From Spongiibacteraceae bacterium (GTDB taxonomy: Bacteria > Pseudomonadota > Gammaproteobacteria > Pseudomonadales > Dasaniaceae): a DNA stretch of 64,000 nucleotides. Of the stretch, positions 46,024 through 53,990 are shown one piece after another. Below the pieces are notes generated by a model. It worked only from the letters and a program-made list of their open reading frames with translations, made no database searches and was not told where the DNA came from. A program made the position numbers and the translations under genes. Location of the stretch: assembly GCA_028280715.1 (NCBI GenBank), contig JANQLG010000042.1, forward strand, positions 1-64,000, written 5' to 3'. Within the stretch, counting starts at the first letter, position 1, and each line of letters starts with the position of its first letter.

Positions 46024-46869
46024 TTAAGAGGCATTCATATAAGACATCATTACATAAGCAACATCACCCACTAATAAAAACAATATCCCTGCACAAGCCG
46101 TTACAAAGGGTGCATAGCTGGGCAGATTGTTAAATTTTCCAGCACGGCGCAGGCGTAAGTACCCTTCATAAATAGCCAATGGCATCATATAAAAACCAAA
46201 CGCATTGAGCACGCCAAAACCTCCAGGCGGCAAAATATGCTGCAAACCTACTAAATTTCCTGTTGCATAGACTCCGATATTGACGCGAAACAACCAGGAG
46301 CCAATTGCCAGCATAAATAATCGGATCGCCCATTCTTTATGTGCGCTGTAATTTCTTGTCATTAATGTTTGCACTACTTTATAGGTGACGTAAAACATCA
46401 CGACGCCATAAATGGTGCCCGCCTGAAAAATCAGGAAATGTTCCCTGTCTCCAGCGTTGGTATCGGGAGCCATAGAAAAATAGAGAGTACCTGCTGTAGC
46501 GCCAAAAAATGCTATGGCAATAGTGCTAAACCCAATCCAACGATGAAGTATTTTACTTTTCTGTGTTCGCCCCAGATAAACTTGAAAGGGCGATAAAATA
46601 TTCATCGACGCACCCATCATCATATGAATAGCTAGCAAGTACAGGGCTATTGGAAATCGGCTATCATCAGCTCGATTAAAAGCACCATGCTCGCCAGCAC
46701 CATCAACCACATAATCAAGGCCCGACATAAAAGCATGATAAACAAAGGGAATAGATAAAATAGCTACCGCTACCAGGAACATGTTTACGGCAAATTCCTT
46801 ACTGGTCATAAAGCTCGGTAACTGACTGGATTGGCCAGATGTATGTTGTAAAGTTGAAGCCGTTGCCAT
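46024..46869 (-). CDS. DUF2306 membrane protein
   Basis: A 281-residue polytopic membrane protein with several hydrophobic segments (about 27-50, 76-98, 113-136, 151-170, 187-200, 228-245, 254-276). The conserved features of DUF2306 are visible: the LAIHMMMGA and LHRWIGF histidine-bearing helices and the HKEWAIRLFML segment. The histidines could bind haem or metal, but the function is unknown. It ends about 150 bases from the TetR operator and is separated from the sox genes by 208 bases; whether it belongs to that unit cannot be decided. Confidence 0.82.
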   Translation of the reverse strand: MATASTLQHTSGQSSQLPSFMTSKEFAVNMFLVAVAILSIPFVYHAFMSGLDYVVDGAGEHGAFNRADDSRFPIALYLLAIHMMMGASMNILSPFQVYLGRTQKSKILHRWIGFSTIAIAFFGATAGTLYFSMAPDTNAGDREHFLIFQAGTIYGVVMFYVTYKVVQTLMTRNYSAHKEWAIRLFMLAIGSWLFRVNIGVYATGNLVGLQHILPPGGFGVLNAFGFYMMPLAIYEGYLRLRRAGKFNNLPSYAPFVTACAGILFLLVGDVAYVMMSYMNAS

Positions 46870-47077
46870 ATCAAAACCTCCGTATTTAAGAGACGATTTA
46901 TTATTTTTGTTTTCTGATACTAGTCAGTTTTGGGTTCGAGCAAGATTACAAAACAATTACCGTATGTTAAGAATACGAATGACGCTGCACAGTCAAACTA
47001 AAACCTAATAATTAACTACGATTCATATAATTTTTTGAGATATGCGAAGTCGTTCTCGTGTTGAGGGTTTTATTAAT

Positions 47078-47896
47078 TTATCGACGTACACCTGGAGATT
47101 CTATATGCAAATCCGCCGCACGCCATGAGAGATAAAGCTCCAAACTTTTATAAATATCAGCACCTAATTGATAAGGCTCAGCTCTGACGCCGACATCACA
47201 ATCACGAATCCTGCGATGTAGAGAACCGAAAGTCTGCCATTCCAAACGATAGCCGGGGAAGGCATTACTATGCCCCTGACTGATGCGATCACCACGCAAC
47301 ATTTTTCCCCAGCTATCGTCATGGCATTGACTGCATGCGAGATTTAACTGGCCTTTGCGCTGAAAAAAATATTCACGCCCTTGATTAAAAAAAGGCTCTG
47401 CATCGCCATCGACAACAACATCAAATGGCATACCTTGAGACAGGTTAGCTACGTAAGCAGTTAAGGATAACAACTCGTCGGATTCATAGATAAACTCAGG
47501 TAATTGTTGGTGACGCGTACGGCAAAGATTAATTCTCTCCTCTAAATTAACCAAAGCATTGGTAGCACTATCAACGAGTGGGTAACGCGTCGCTGCACCA
47601 ATTAAACTACCTTCGCTATTTGCATCATGACAGAACTGGCAGCTTTTTCCCTCCTTTGAATCAGTAAATAATCTTTGTCCTTTATCAACCCATAAATAAC
47701 CAGGATTAGCAAAACTGTCGGTTTGTAATTGTTGCGTTTCCGCGGTAAGAAAGTTAAAACCCGACTGAACTTTGTCTGGCGATAAATCAGGCCGATCAGC
47801 AAAAGAGGTTATCTCCTGAGCGATCATTTTTTCGCTGGCAAAAGCAACAATTAACGCGCCACAAAAAACAGTTAACCTTGCTGCCATACCGCTCAC
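47078..47896 (-). CDS. soxA: Diheme c-type cytochrome SoxA
   Basis: SoxA, with SoxX, couples a sulfur substrate to the SoxY carrier cysteine and takes electrons. The 272-residue protein has a signal peptide (about 1-26) and two haem motifs, C86-Q-F-C89-H90 and C188-S-Q-C191-H192, making it the diheme type. The C-terminal RDCDVGVRAEP contains Cys233, the position of the conserved axial/active-site cysteine, and the ending LELYLSWRAADL is typical. Last of an eight-gene minus-strand unit; overlaps soxZ by four bases. Acts in the periplasm. Confidence 0.93.
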   Translation of the reverse strand: MSGMAARLTVFCGALIVAFASEKMIAQEITSFADRPDLSPDKVQSGFNFLTAETQQLQTDSFANPGYLWVDKGQRLFTDSKEGKSCQFCHDANSEGSLIGAATRYPLVDSATNALVNLEERINLCRTRHQQLPEFIYESDELLSLTAYVANLSQGMPFDVVVDGDAEPFFNQGREYFFQRKGQLNLACSQCHDDSWGKMLRGDRISQGHSNAFPGYRLEWQTFGSLHRRIRDCDVGVRAEPYQLGADIYKSLELYLSWRAADLHIESPGVRR

Positions 47897-48213
47897 GACA
47901 CCTCTAACTCCACCGATTGTGAAGAAGCGACACCGTTCTGATCAATCCAACGAAATTCCAACGTACCAGACTCTGTTGCAGTGGTAAAAAAACTGAGAAA
48001 AGGATTGGCGGCAATGGCTGCAAAAAATTCTGCTTTAAAAACCGATTCACCATTATAAAAACACTCAAAATACTTCAAAATATCGCGAGTAATTTCTTTA
48101 CCAAATCGATCACGTCGATAGCCTGTTTCCATTTCATGCTGGATCATCGCTTTTAGTTCTATCACTTCACCTTTGTTGGCTATTGTAGGCGCTGCGATTC
48201 GTATAGTACTCAT
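47893..48213 (-). CDS. soxZ: Sulfur-oxidation protein SoxZ
   Basis: SoxZ pairs with SoxY as the carrier protein of periplasmic sulfur oxidation. From ATG at 48213 the product has 106 residues (STIRIAAPTIANKGEVIELKAMIQHEMETGYR) and matches the family in length and in the segments YFECFYNGESVFKAEFFAAIAANPFLSFF and GTLEFRWIDQNG. A longer start at 48240 would add nine residues and overlap soxY; the shorter start is preferred. It follows soxY directly and overlaps soxA by four bases. Confidence 0.92.
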   Translation of the reverse strand: MSTIRIAAPTIANKGEVIELKAMIQHEMETGYRRDRFGKEITRDILKYFECFYNGESVFKAEFFAAIAANPFLSFFTTATESGTLEFRWIDQNGVASSQSVELEVS

Positions 48214-48217
48214 AAAC

Positions 48218-48709
48218 TTAGGTTCCTGGATCAAATACACAGGCAGCTAGTGTGACAATACTGAACGCGTAGCTGGTCCACAGTGAACCATCGTTCATTT
48301 CTGCAATGGCACGAATACGCTGTGTACCGCCCATACGTATACGCGTTTTAATAGAGGCTTTGCCTGCACGCGGCCCCAGCTCAAAACGCGCAACATTGGG
48401 CTGCGGATTTTCTTCAGCAAAAACAACTATCCGCACTACGTGATCTTCTTCTGTCATAGGGCTTTCAACATCGACAGCAAAGGGTACTGAATAACCATTT
48501 TCAGAAATTGGCGGCACCGTAACGGTCACTTTACCCTGTTGAATTTCACGCGTATCAAATAGCTCCGCAATCTCTGCTTCAACATCTTCAGGCAGCGCAT
48601 GGCTGACCTGCGGCAATAGCAACAAGCCAACTGCAGCGGCACTACCCTTTATCAATGTTCTGCGATCAATCAAATCGTAGCGGCTATTTTCAGTTGCCGT
48701 TTTTTTCAC
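48218..48709 (-). CDS. soxY: Sulfur-carrier protein SoxY with altered C-terminus
   Basis: SoxY carries sulfur on a cysteine at a flexible C-terminal arm. The 163-residue protein has a Tat signal (twin Arg 16-17 in DRRTLIKGSAAAVGLLLL), the SoxY beta-sandwich (ARFELGPRAGKASIKTRIRM, QRIRAIAEMNDG) and ends TLAACVFDPGT. Known SoxY ends GGCGG or very similar, with the cysteine next to or at the end. Here Cys157 is present but flanked by Ala-Ala and followed by six residues including Asp and Pro. The reading frame and stop were checked in the sequence. Overlaps soxX by four bases. Confidence 0.88.
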   Translation of the reverse strand: MKKTATENSRYDLIDRRTLIKGSAAAVGLLLLPQVSHALPEDVEAEIAELFDTREIQQGKVTVTVPPISENGYSVPFAVDVESPMTEEDHVVRIVVFAEENPQPNVARFELGPRAGKASIKTRIRMGGTQRIRAIAEMNDGSLWTSYAFSIVTLAACVFDPGT

Positions 48710-49164
48710 AAATCTTGCCCCTTTAATGACGATAAATATATAACTAAGTGCTCAATTTGAGCCGCAGTGAGGGCTGGCTCATTTTGATATTTGACCGCCA
48801 CTTGATTGAGATTATCCCTGCGATAGTAGGGCGGCATGATGGTATTGGGATTAAGTTTGGACGCATCGACAATACGAAAACGTATTTGTTCTGCTGTTAG
48901 TCTCGCACCAACGGATGAGAGTTCAGGACCTATATCCCCTTGAAAAGGCGCATCTGACTGCGCCACCCGATGACACAGTAAACAGTGGCCAGCGTTGCGA
49001 TCTTCAAACACTTGGCGACCAATAACTACCGAGCTATTCTGCTCAACCAGAGGCTGAGTAATCGCATCACCATCAACCACGTAAGAAAGATTACCTTGAG
49101 GTGAAACGTGTGAACACGATAACAGGCATAACACCACCAGCCCGGTAATCACAAATTTCATCAA
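48706..49164 (-). CDS. soxX: Monoheme c-type cytochrome SoxX
   Basis: A 152-residue exported cytochrome with a lipoprotein-type signal (LLSCSH, Cys17), a haem site C61-L-L-C64-H65 and a candidate axial Met in NTIMPPYYR (about residue 110). SoxX is the small partner of SoxA. The C-terminal LTAAQIEHLVIYLSSLKG is the usual cytochrome c helix. It overlaps fccB upstream and soxY downstream by four bases each. Confidence 0.92.
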   Translation of the reverse strand: MMKFVITGLVVLCLLSCSHVSPQGNLSYVVDGDAITQPLVEQNSSVVIGRQVFEDRNAGHCLLCHRVAQSDAPFQGDIGPELSSVGARLTAEQIRFRIVDASKLNPNTIMPPYYRRDNLNQVAVKYQNEPALTAAQIEHLVIYLSSLKGQDL

Positions 49165-50438
49165 CTAAAGGCCTCGCCGGTTATTGCCTTAAACCAGTCA
49201 GCGGCCTGTGCCGCTTCCTGCTGTTGAAAACTGATGGATAAATCAGCAGGGCTGACACCACCAGCACCGGGCATATTGGCAAATTGCCCGCCTTCGTTGG
49301 AATAAACACCAGAAACAGAAATAGCTTTGTCTTCAGCAACGTAGGAAAAGCACGTATTTGCCAAGGTGGTTGCTTCTGCATCCAAACCTGTCAGTAATCT
49401 CACTATCTGAATGGCACAAACCTTGGCCTGAGCATTGGCCGAAAAGGCCGATTTTGGCATCGGTGATGCTATTGAGGCATCGCCGATAACATGCACATTG
49501 GGAACTAACGTCGATTCAAAGGTGGTCGCATTAATTGGACACCAACCTGAATCGCTGGCTGCTCGTACACGCTGTGCTATCACTCCTGCGTGCTGTGGTG
49601 GAATAATATTAGCTACGTCAGCTTTAAGCGACTCAAAGTCTGTATGCAGTGTTTTGCTATTGGCTTCGACGCGATTAACACGGCCATCATTGGACGCCGC
49701 ACGCCACTCCACCATATCGCCATATAAATTTTTCCAGGATGTTGTGAACAGGCCCTGTTTGGAAAATTTTTCATTACTGTCCAAAATCAATAACTTCGAT
49801 TTTGGCTTATTTTTTTTCAGATAGTATGCAATTAAACTCGCACGCTCGTACGGGCCAGGCGGGCAACGAAAGGGAGCTGCTGTAACCGAAATGGCTACGA
49901 CACCACCATCGTCCATGGCCTGCAATTGCTTGCGTAACAATTCTGTTTGCGCACCTGCTTTCCAGGCATGAGGCAGTTGTTCACTGGCCGCTTGATCGTA
50001 GCCTTGCAAAGCATCCCAACGAAAATCGATGCCCGGCGACAAAATCAACCGGTCATAGTTTAGCGTTGTGCCATTATCCAAGGTGACAATTTTAGCCGCC
50101 GCATCCACATCCCGAGCCATTGCCCGCACGATGGTGATACCTTCAGCAGATAACGCACCATAGGAGAAAGTTTGTTGCTCAATCGAGCGCAAACCACCTA
50201 TCACCAAATTACTAAAGGGACATGCAACATAATTGGCATTAGGCTCAACCAACGTCACAGACAAACTCGGCAATAAACGTTTGGCAAAACGTGCCGCCGT
50301 GGCACCACCAAAACCGCCACCGATGACCACTAATTTCGCCTTTGCCGTTTGAGCTAAAACTGAAGGGGCCAACAAACCACTTAAGCCCAACGCTGACATT
50401 GACATAATCAAGCGGCGGCGGGAAATGGATATTGTCAT
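49161..50438 (-). CDS. fccB: Flavocytochrome c sulfide dehydrogenase flavoprotein subunit
   Basis: A 425-residue periplasmic FAD protein. It has a Tat-like signal with three arginines (ISRRRLIMSMSALGLSGLL), the FAD dinucleotide motif VVIGGGFGGATAARF, the redox-type segment APFRCPPGPYERA with its Cys, a second NAD-binding-like segment and a C-terminal FCSD-type flavin-binding region. Family members oxidise sulfide to sulfur, passing electrons to a cytochrome c subunit, here the product of the adjacent gene. It is cotranscribed with fccA and soxXYZA. Confidence 0.91.
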   Translation of the reverse strand: MTISISRRRLIMSMSALGLSGLLAPSVLAQTAKAKLVVIGGGFGGATAARFAKRLLPSLSVTLVEPNANYVACPFSNLVIGGLRSIEQQTFSYGALSAEGITIVRAMARDVDAAAKIVTLDNGTTLNYDRLILSPGIDFRWDALQGYDQAASEQLPHAWKAGAQTELLRKQLQAMDDGGVVAISVTAAPFRCPPGPYERASLIAYYLKKNKPKSKLLILDSNEKFSKQGLFTTSWKNLYGDMVEWRAASNDGRVNRVEANSKTLHTDFESLKADVANIIPPQHAGVIAQRVRAASDSGWCPINATTFESTLVPNVHVIGDASIASPMPKSAFSANAQAKVCAIQIVRLLTGLDAEATTLANTCFSYVAEDKAISVSGVYSNEGGQFANMPGAGGVSPADLSISFQQQEAAQAADWFKAITGEAFS

Positions 50439-50441
50439 GTG

Positions 50442-50813
50442 TTACTTGCCTGCTGATTGAATTTGGTTCTGAGCTGAAACATAGTCTGCAATTAACACTA
50501 TTTGTTGCTCGCTATAACCACGGGCAATGCGATGCATAACGGTTGCCCCATCGGCTTCATTTTTATATTCAAGTAATTTTCTTTGCAAAAGATTGGCGCT
50601 GTAATCCTGCAAGCTCACTAACGCTTTAGCCGAGCCGCCACTGGTATGACAGCCTGTGCACACAGAGGAAAGCACAGCAGCCTGACTAACACCTGTCGAC
50701 AAATCGGGCATTGCACCCGATTTATTCGAAACCGCGGTAGAACATGAGGCCAATGCAATGAACATTAGCCCCAGCACTAAAGCTAATGAAGCATCCACAA
50801 GTGGACGATTCAT
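50442..50813 (-). CDS. fccA: Cytochrome c subunit, FccA-like lipoprotein
   Basis: A 123-residue monoheme cytochrome c with a lipoprotein signal (LASC, about residue 24) and the haem motif CTGCH near residues 52-56, plus the cytochrome c C-terminal helix (YSEQQIVLIADYVSAQ). It is the likely electron acceptor for the adjacent FccB-like flavoprotein, though the two-base gap to iorB also makes it a candidate acceptor for the molybdenum hydroxylase. Being one-haem, it is simpler than the diheme subunit of Allochromatium. Confidence 0.85.
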   Translation of the reverse strand: MNRPLVDASLALVLGLMFIALASCSTAVSNKSGAMPDLSTGVSQAAVLSSVCTGCHTSGGSAKALVSLQDYSANLLQRKLLEYKNEADGATVMHRIARGYSEQQIVLIADYVSAQNQIQSAGK

Positions 50814-50815
50814 TA

Positions 50816-53011
50816 TTAGGCTCTCAGGTTGGTATCTTTGAGCGGTAATGTTGTTACTCGCTTACCGGTGGCAGCAAAAATGGCATTCAATACCGCAGGT
50901 GCTGCAACACCAATAGTTGGCTCACCGACACCACCGTAGAAATCACCCGAAGGCATAATAATGGTTTCTACTTCAGGCATATCGGCAATACGCATGGACG
51001 AGTAGTTGTGGAAGTTAGTTTCCTGTACTTGCCCTTTGTCGAAAGTAATTTCCTGGAACAATGCCGCTGATAAACCGTAAACAAAGGAGCCTTCAACCTG
51101 CGCTTCAATTTGTTGCGGGTTAACTGCTGTACCACAATCGGTAGCCGCGACAATACGATCAATTTTCAGCTTGCCTTCATCACTGACTGTGACTTCAGCA
51201 CAAGCAGCTACATAACTGCCAAAGGCGTAAAGTACTGCCAGGCCACGCGACTTACCATCATCGCTACCCCAACCAGACTTCTCTGCCACCGCTTTCAGTA
51301 CTGCAGCACCTTTGGGCTTATTTTTCATCAGAGCAAGACGGAACTCCAGCGGATCGCGACCAGCTTCCGTCGCCAACTCATCCATAAAACATTCCAAATA
51401 GATGGCATTTTGATTCACGTTAACCCCACGCCAGAATCCTGGGCGAATAGGTGGGTTACGCATAGCATGGTCAACCAACAGATTAGGAAAATCATAGCTG
51501 ATCTGGTGTTGGTCCAATGCCGGGTGAATACCAGGTCTGACTACCCCCTGGAAGGTGGCATAGTCGACACCGTTGGCCAGCATATGTGGCAACAATGCTG
51601 CCAGAATCGATTGACCGGAAATGCGCATATGCAAACCTGTTAGGTTACCATCGGCATCAAGGCTGCCGCGCATTTTCGCCATCGTGGTTGGATGGTAAAA
51701 GCCATGCATTTGGTCTTCTTCCCGCGACCACTGCAATTTAATCGGCGTACCGGGAAATTCCTTGGCAATAACAACAACCTGATGAACATAATCAGGGATT
51801 CCGCGACGACCAAAGCCACCACCCAAAATGGTTTTGTAAACGTCACATTGTTGAATCGGTAAACCAGATGCTTCTGAAACAGCAGCCAGTGCTGCTTCAC
51901 CGTTTTGCGTTGGACACCACACTTCACACTTCTCAGCGGTGTACACAGCCGTTGCATTCATGGGCTCCATTGGTGCATGGTTTTGTGCAGGCACTTTGTA
52001 AACCGACTCAACCATTCTATCAGCAGAGCCAAAAGCGGATTTCAGATCACCTCCCCAGTTACCAGGAAAAGCTTCTTCGGCATCCAGCCCGCTTTCCAGC
52101 AATTGTGTCAACGCCGCTTCGTTAAATTGACCCACTGGACCGAAGTCCCACTCTATAGGTAATTTGTTAAGCGCATTGTTAGCCTGCCACCAGCTGTCGG
52201 CAACCACGGCTACGCCATTGGTTCCCAAGCTAGTTTGTACTTTGACCACTTTGCGCACACCTGGCATATCCGCAATAGCAGCTTCATCGTAGCTAACTAG
52301 GCTGCCACCAAGTACCGGACAATCTTTTATGCTGGCCATCAGCATGCCAGGCATAGTGATGTCTGCACCGTACTCTAGTTTGCCTGTCAGCTTATCGACT
52401 GTATCCAGGCGCATTTTCGATTGACCTGCAATGGTCCACTCACTGGGATCTTTCAATGTGATATCAGTGGGCACTTCTAACTGAGAAGCAGCAATCGCAA
52501 CCTTACCGAAGGTAGTTTTCTTGCGAGAGTTATTGTGAGAAATCACACTATCTTTCGCAGTACATTCTTCTGCAGGCACACCCCACTCATTAGCCGCAGC
52601 CTGAATCAGCATCAGACGCGCTGCTGCACCGCCTTCGCGCACGTACTGCTGACTACCTCTCAGGCCAACACTGCCACCAGTTTGATAATCTCCCCAAACC
52701 CGTTCTCTAGCGAGGTTTTCACCTGGTGTTGGAAATTCCCAGGTCACTTTATCCCAGTCGCACTGTAGTTCTTCGGCCACCAACTGAGCTAGACCAGTTA
52801 AAGTACCCTGCCCCATCTCGGAACGGGCGATACGAATTGTCACAGAGTCATCAAGACCGATGTGTACCCAGGCATTGACCTCATCAATTTCTGGCAGTGG
52901 CTCACCACCTGTACTGGCACAGCCCGGCAATAACCCAATGGAAAGACCGGCACCGACTACAGAGCTGCCAATAATAAAACCGCGACGCGTAATGGTATGT
53001 TGTTCACTCAT
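50816..53011 (-). CDS. iorB: Molybdenum hydroxylase large subunit (IorB-like)
   Basis: A 731-residue exported xanthine-oxidase-family subunit. It has a Tat signal (TRRGFIIGSSVVGAGLSIGLLPG), the molybdopterin-binding regions (GRRGIPDYVHQVVVIAKEF, GQSILAALLPHM, NPPIRPGFWRGVN) and the active-site Glu in GGVGEPTIGVAAP near the C-terminus. The layout is that of the isoquinoline 1-oxidoreductase beta subunit and related periplasmic aldehyde oxidases. These hydroxylate N-heterocycles or oxidise aldehydes, passing electrons through the 2Fe-2S subunit encoded just upstream to a cytochrome. Substrate unknown. The gap to fccA is two bases, so it shares that transcript. Confidence 0.92.
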   Translation of the reverse strand: MSEQHTITRRGFIIGSSVVGAGLSIGLLPGCASTGGEPLPEIDEVNAWVHIGLDDSVTIRIARSEMGQGTLTGLAQLVAEELQCDWDKVTWEFPTPGENLARERVWGDYQTGGSVGLRGSQQYVREGGAAARLMLIQAAANEWGVPAEECTAKDSVISHNNSRKKTTFGKVAIAASQLEVPTDITLKDPSEWTIAGQSKMRLDTVDKLTGKLEYGADITMPGMLMASIKDCPVLGGSLVSYDEAAIADMPGVRKVVKVQTSLGTNGVAVVADSWWQANNALNKLPIEWDFGPVGQFNEAALTQLLESGLDAEEAFPGNWGGDLKSAFGSADRMVESVYKVPAQNHAPMEPMNATAVYTAEKCEVWCPTQNGEAALAAVSEASGLPIQQCDVYKTILGGGFGRRGIPDYVHQVVVIAKEFPGTPIKLQWSREEDQMHGFYHPTTMAKMRGSLDADGNLTGLHMRISGQSILAALLPHMLANGVDYATFQGVVRPGIHPALDQHQISYDFPNLLVDHAMRNPPIRPGFWRGVNVNQNAIYLECFMDELATEAGRDPLEFRLALMKNKPKGAAVLKAVAEKSGWGSDDGKSRGLAVLYAFGSYVAACAEVTVSDEGKLKIDRIVAATDCGTAVNPQQIEAQVEGSFVYGLSAALFQEITFDKGQVQETNFHNYSSMRIADMPEVETIIMPSGDFYGGVGEPTIGVAAPAVLNAIFAATGKRVTTLPLKDTNLRA

Positions 53012-53026
53012 TGTTACATCCTCCCC

Positions 53027-53479
53027 TTACGATTTCTTAGCGGCTAGATGGACGCCCTTGCGGACACGCTGGAAGGTGCCACAACGACAAATATTGGTGA
53101 TACTGGAATCAATATCAGCATCCGATGGATTGGGGTTCTCATTTAACAAACTCGCAGCAGCCATCATCATGCCAGGCTGACAATAACCACACTGAGGCAC
53201 ATCCAGCTCTTGCCAAGCCTGTTGAACCGGGTGATCTCCATCTTCAGACAGCCCCTCAATGGTAGTGATTTCATTACTATCAGTTACCGCAGACACAGGG
53301 TAGACACAGGAACGTACCGCTTTACCATCAATATGAACCGTACAAGCCCCACACTGGGCAACACCACATGAGTATTTGGTGCCTGTCAGCCCAAGCTGCT
53401 CACGTATTACCCAAAGTAAGGGTGTGCTCGCATCAACGTCGACATCTATCGACTTGCCATTAACTTTCAATGTTTTCAT
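53027..53479 (-). CDS. iorA: Molybdenum hydroxylase 2Fe-2S subunit (IorA-like)
   Basis: A 150-residue iron-sulfur subunit with two 2Fe-2S clusters: plant-type C38-x4-C43-x2-C46-x11-C58 and all-alpha type C97-x2-C100 ... C131-x-C133 (CRCGTF). It has no signal peptide and probably crosses the membrane folded in complex with the Tat-tagged large subunit. First gene of the eight-gene unit iorA-iorB-fccA-fccB-soxX-soxY-soxZ-soxA, 15 bases before iorB. Confidence 0.94.
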   Translation of the reverse strand: MKTLKVNGKSIDVDVDASTPLLWVIREQLGLTGTKYSCGVAQCGACTVHIDGKAVRSCVYPVSAVTDSNEITTIEGLSEDGDHPVQQAWQELDVPQCGYCQPGMMMAAASLLNENPNPSDADIDSSITNICRCGTFQRVRKGVHLAAKKS

Positions 53480-53990
53480 CGGAACCTCTCCAACGTTTTA
53501 GAATCATCTCACCGATACCCAAAGAAAAGACATTAAACCTATTCTTCAAATAATTATTAATTATACTTGCCAGACAACCAACAAGTTTAAGGGCATAAAC
53601 ATTAATTAAAAAAAGGGGGCACTACAACTAAAATCGGTCGAAAAAAACTAACCCTACCAAACTGTAACTTTACGCTGAGCACCTTACTCTTACGGCAACA
53701 TAAACTGTTGACATACCAACTGTATGTACATACGTGCCAACTATCTTCTTTGATCACAAGCTCTTTAAATCACAAATTCTTTAATTACAAAGCGCAATGA
53801 TAAAAAGCAGTATGACTGATATTCAACCATAGGCGTTTACTATTTAGTAAGGCTTAATAAACACCCAACAATCGCCATAAACAAGCAACACATCACTTGA
53901 ACGTGATCACCGCGTCATCTTTCTTTCACAATCAATCAATAAACTGGCTGCTCGCAACTGATAATCATTCACTTTTGTACCAACATCGCC
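53480..53990. other. A+T-rich divergent promoter region
   Basis: A 511-base gap between iorA (minus) and the diheme lipoprotein gene (plus). It holds no plausible coding frame and should contain both promoters. It includes a 12-bp palindrome at 53722-53733, described separately, and several A/T tracts. Confidence 0.6.
53708..53733 (+). promoter_or_regulatory. Promoter-like TTGACA with overlapping 12-bp palindrome
   Basis: A consensus -35 hexamer TTGACA lies at 53708-53713. The perfect palindrome GTATGTACATAC (53722-53733) overlaps the place of the spacer and the -10 element, which is poorly matched (TACGTG at 53731-53736, or TATGTA at 53723). The arrangement fits a repressible promoter for the plus-strand gene at 53991, although the leader would be long. 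Confidence 0.4.

Noticed and set aside
45891-46133. 80-codon plus-strand open frame
   Set aside because: It runs into the DUF2306 gene on the other strand, begins without a ribosome-binding site and has no family features.
51110-51643. 177-codon plus-strand open frame
   Set aside because: It is antisense to iorB, whose molybdopterin motifs are intact. Composition is typical of a shadow frame.
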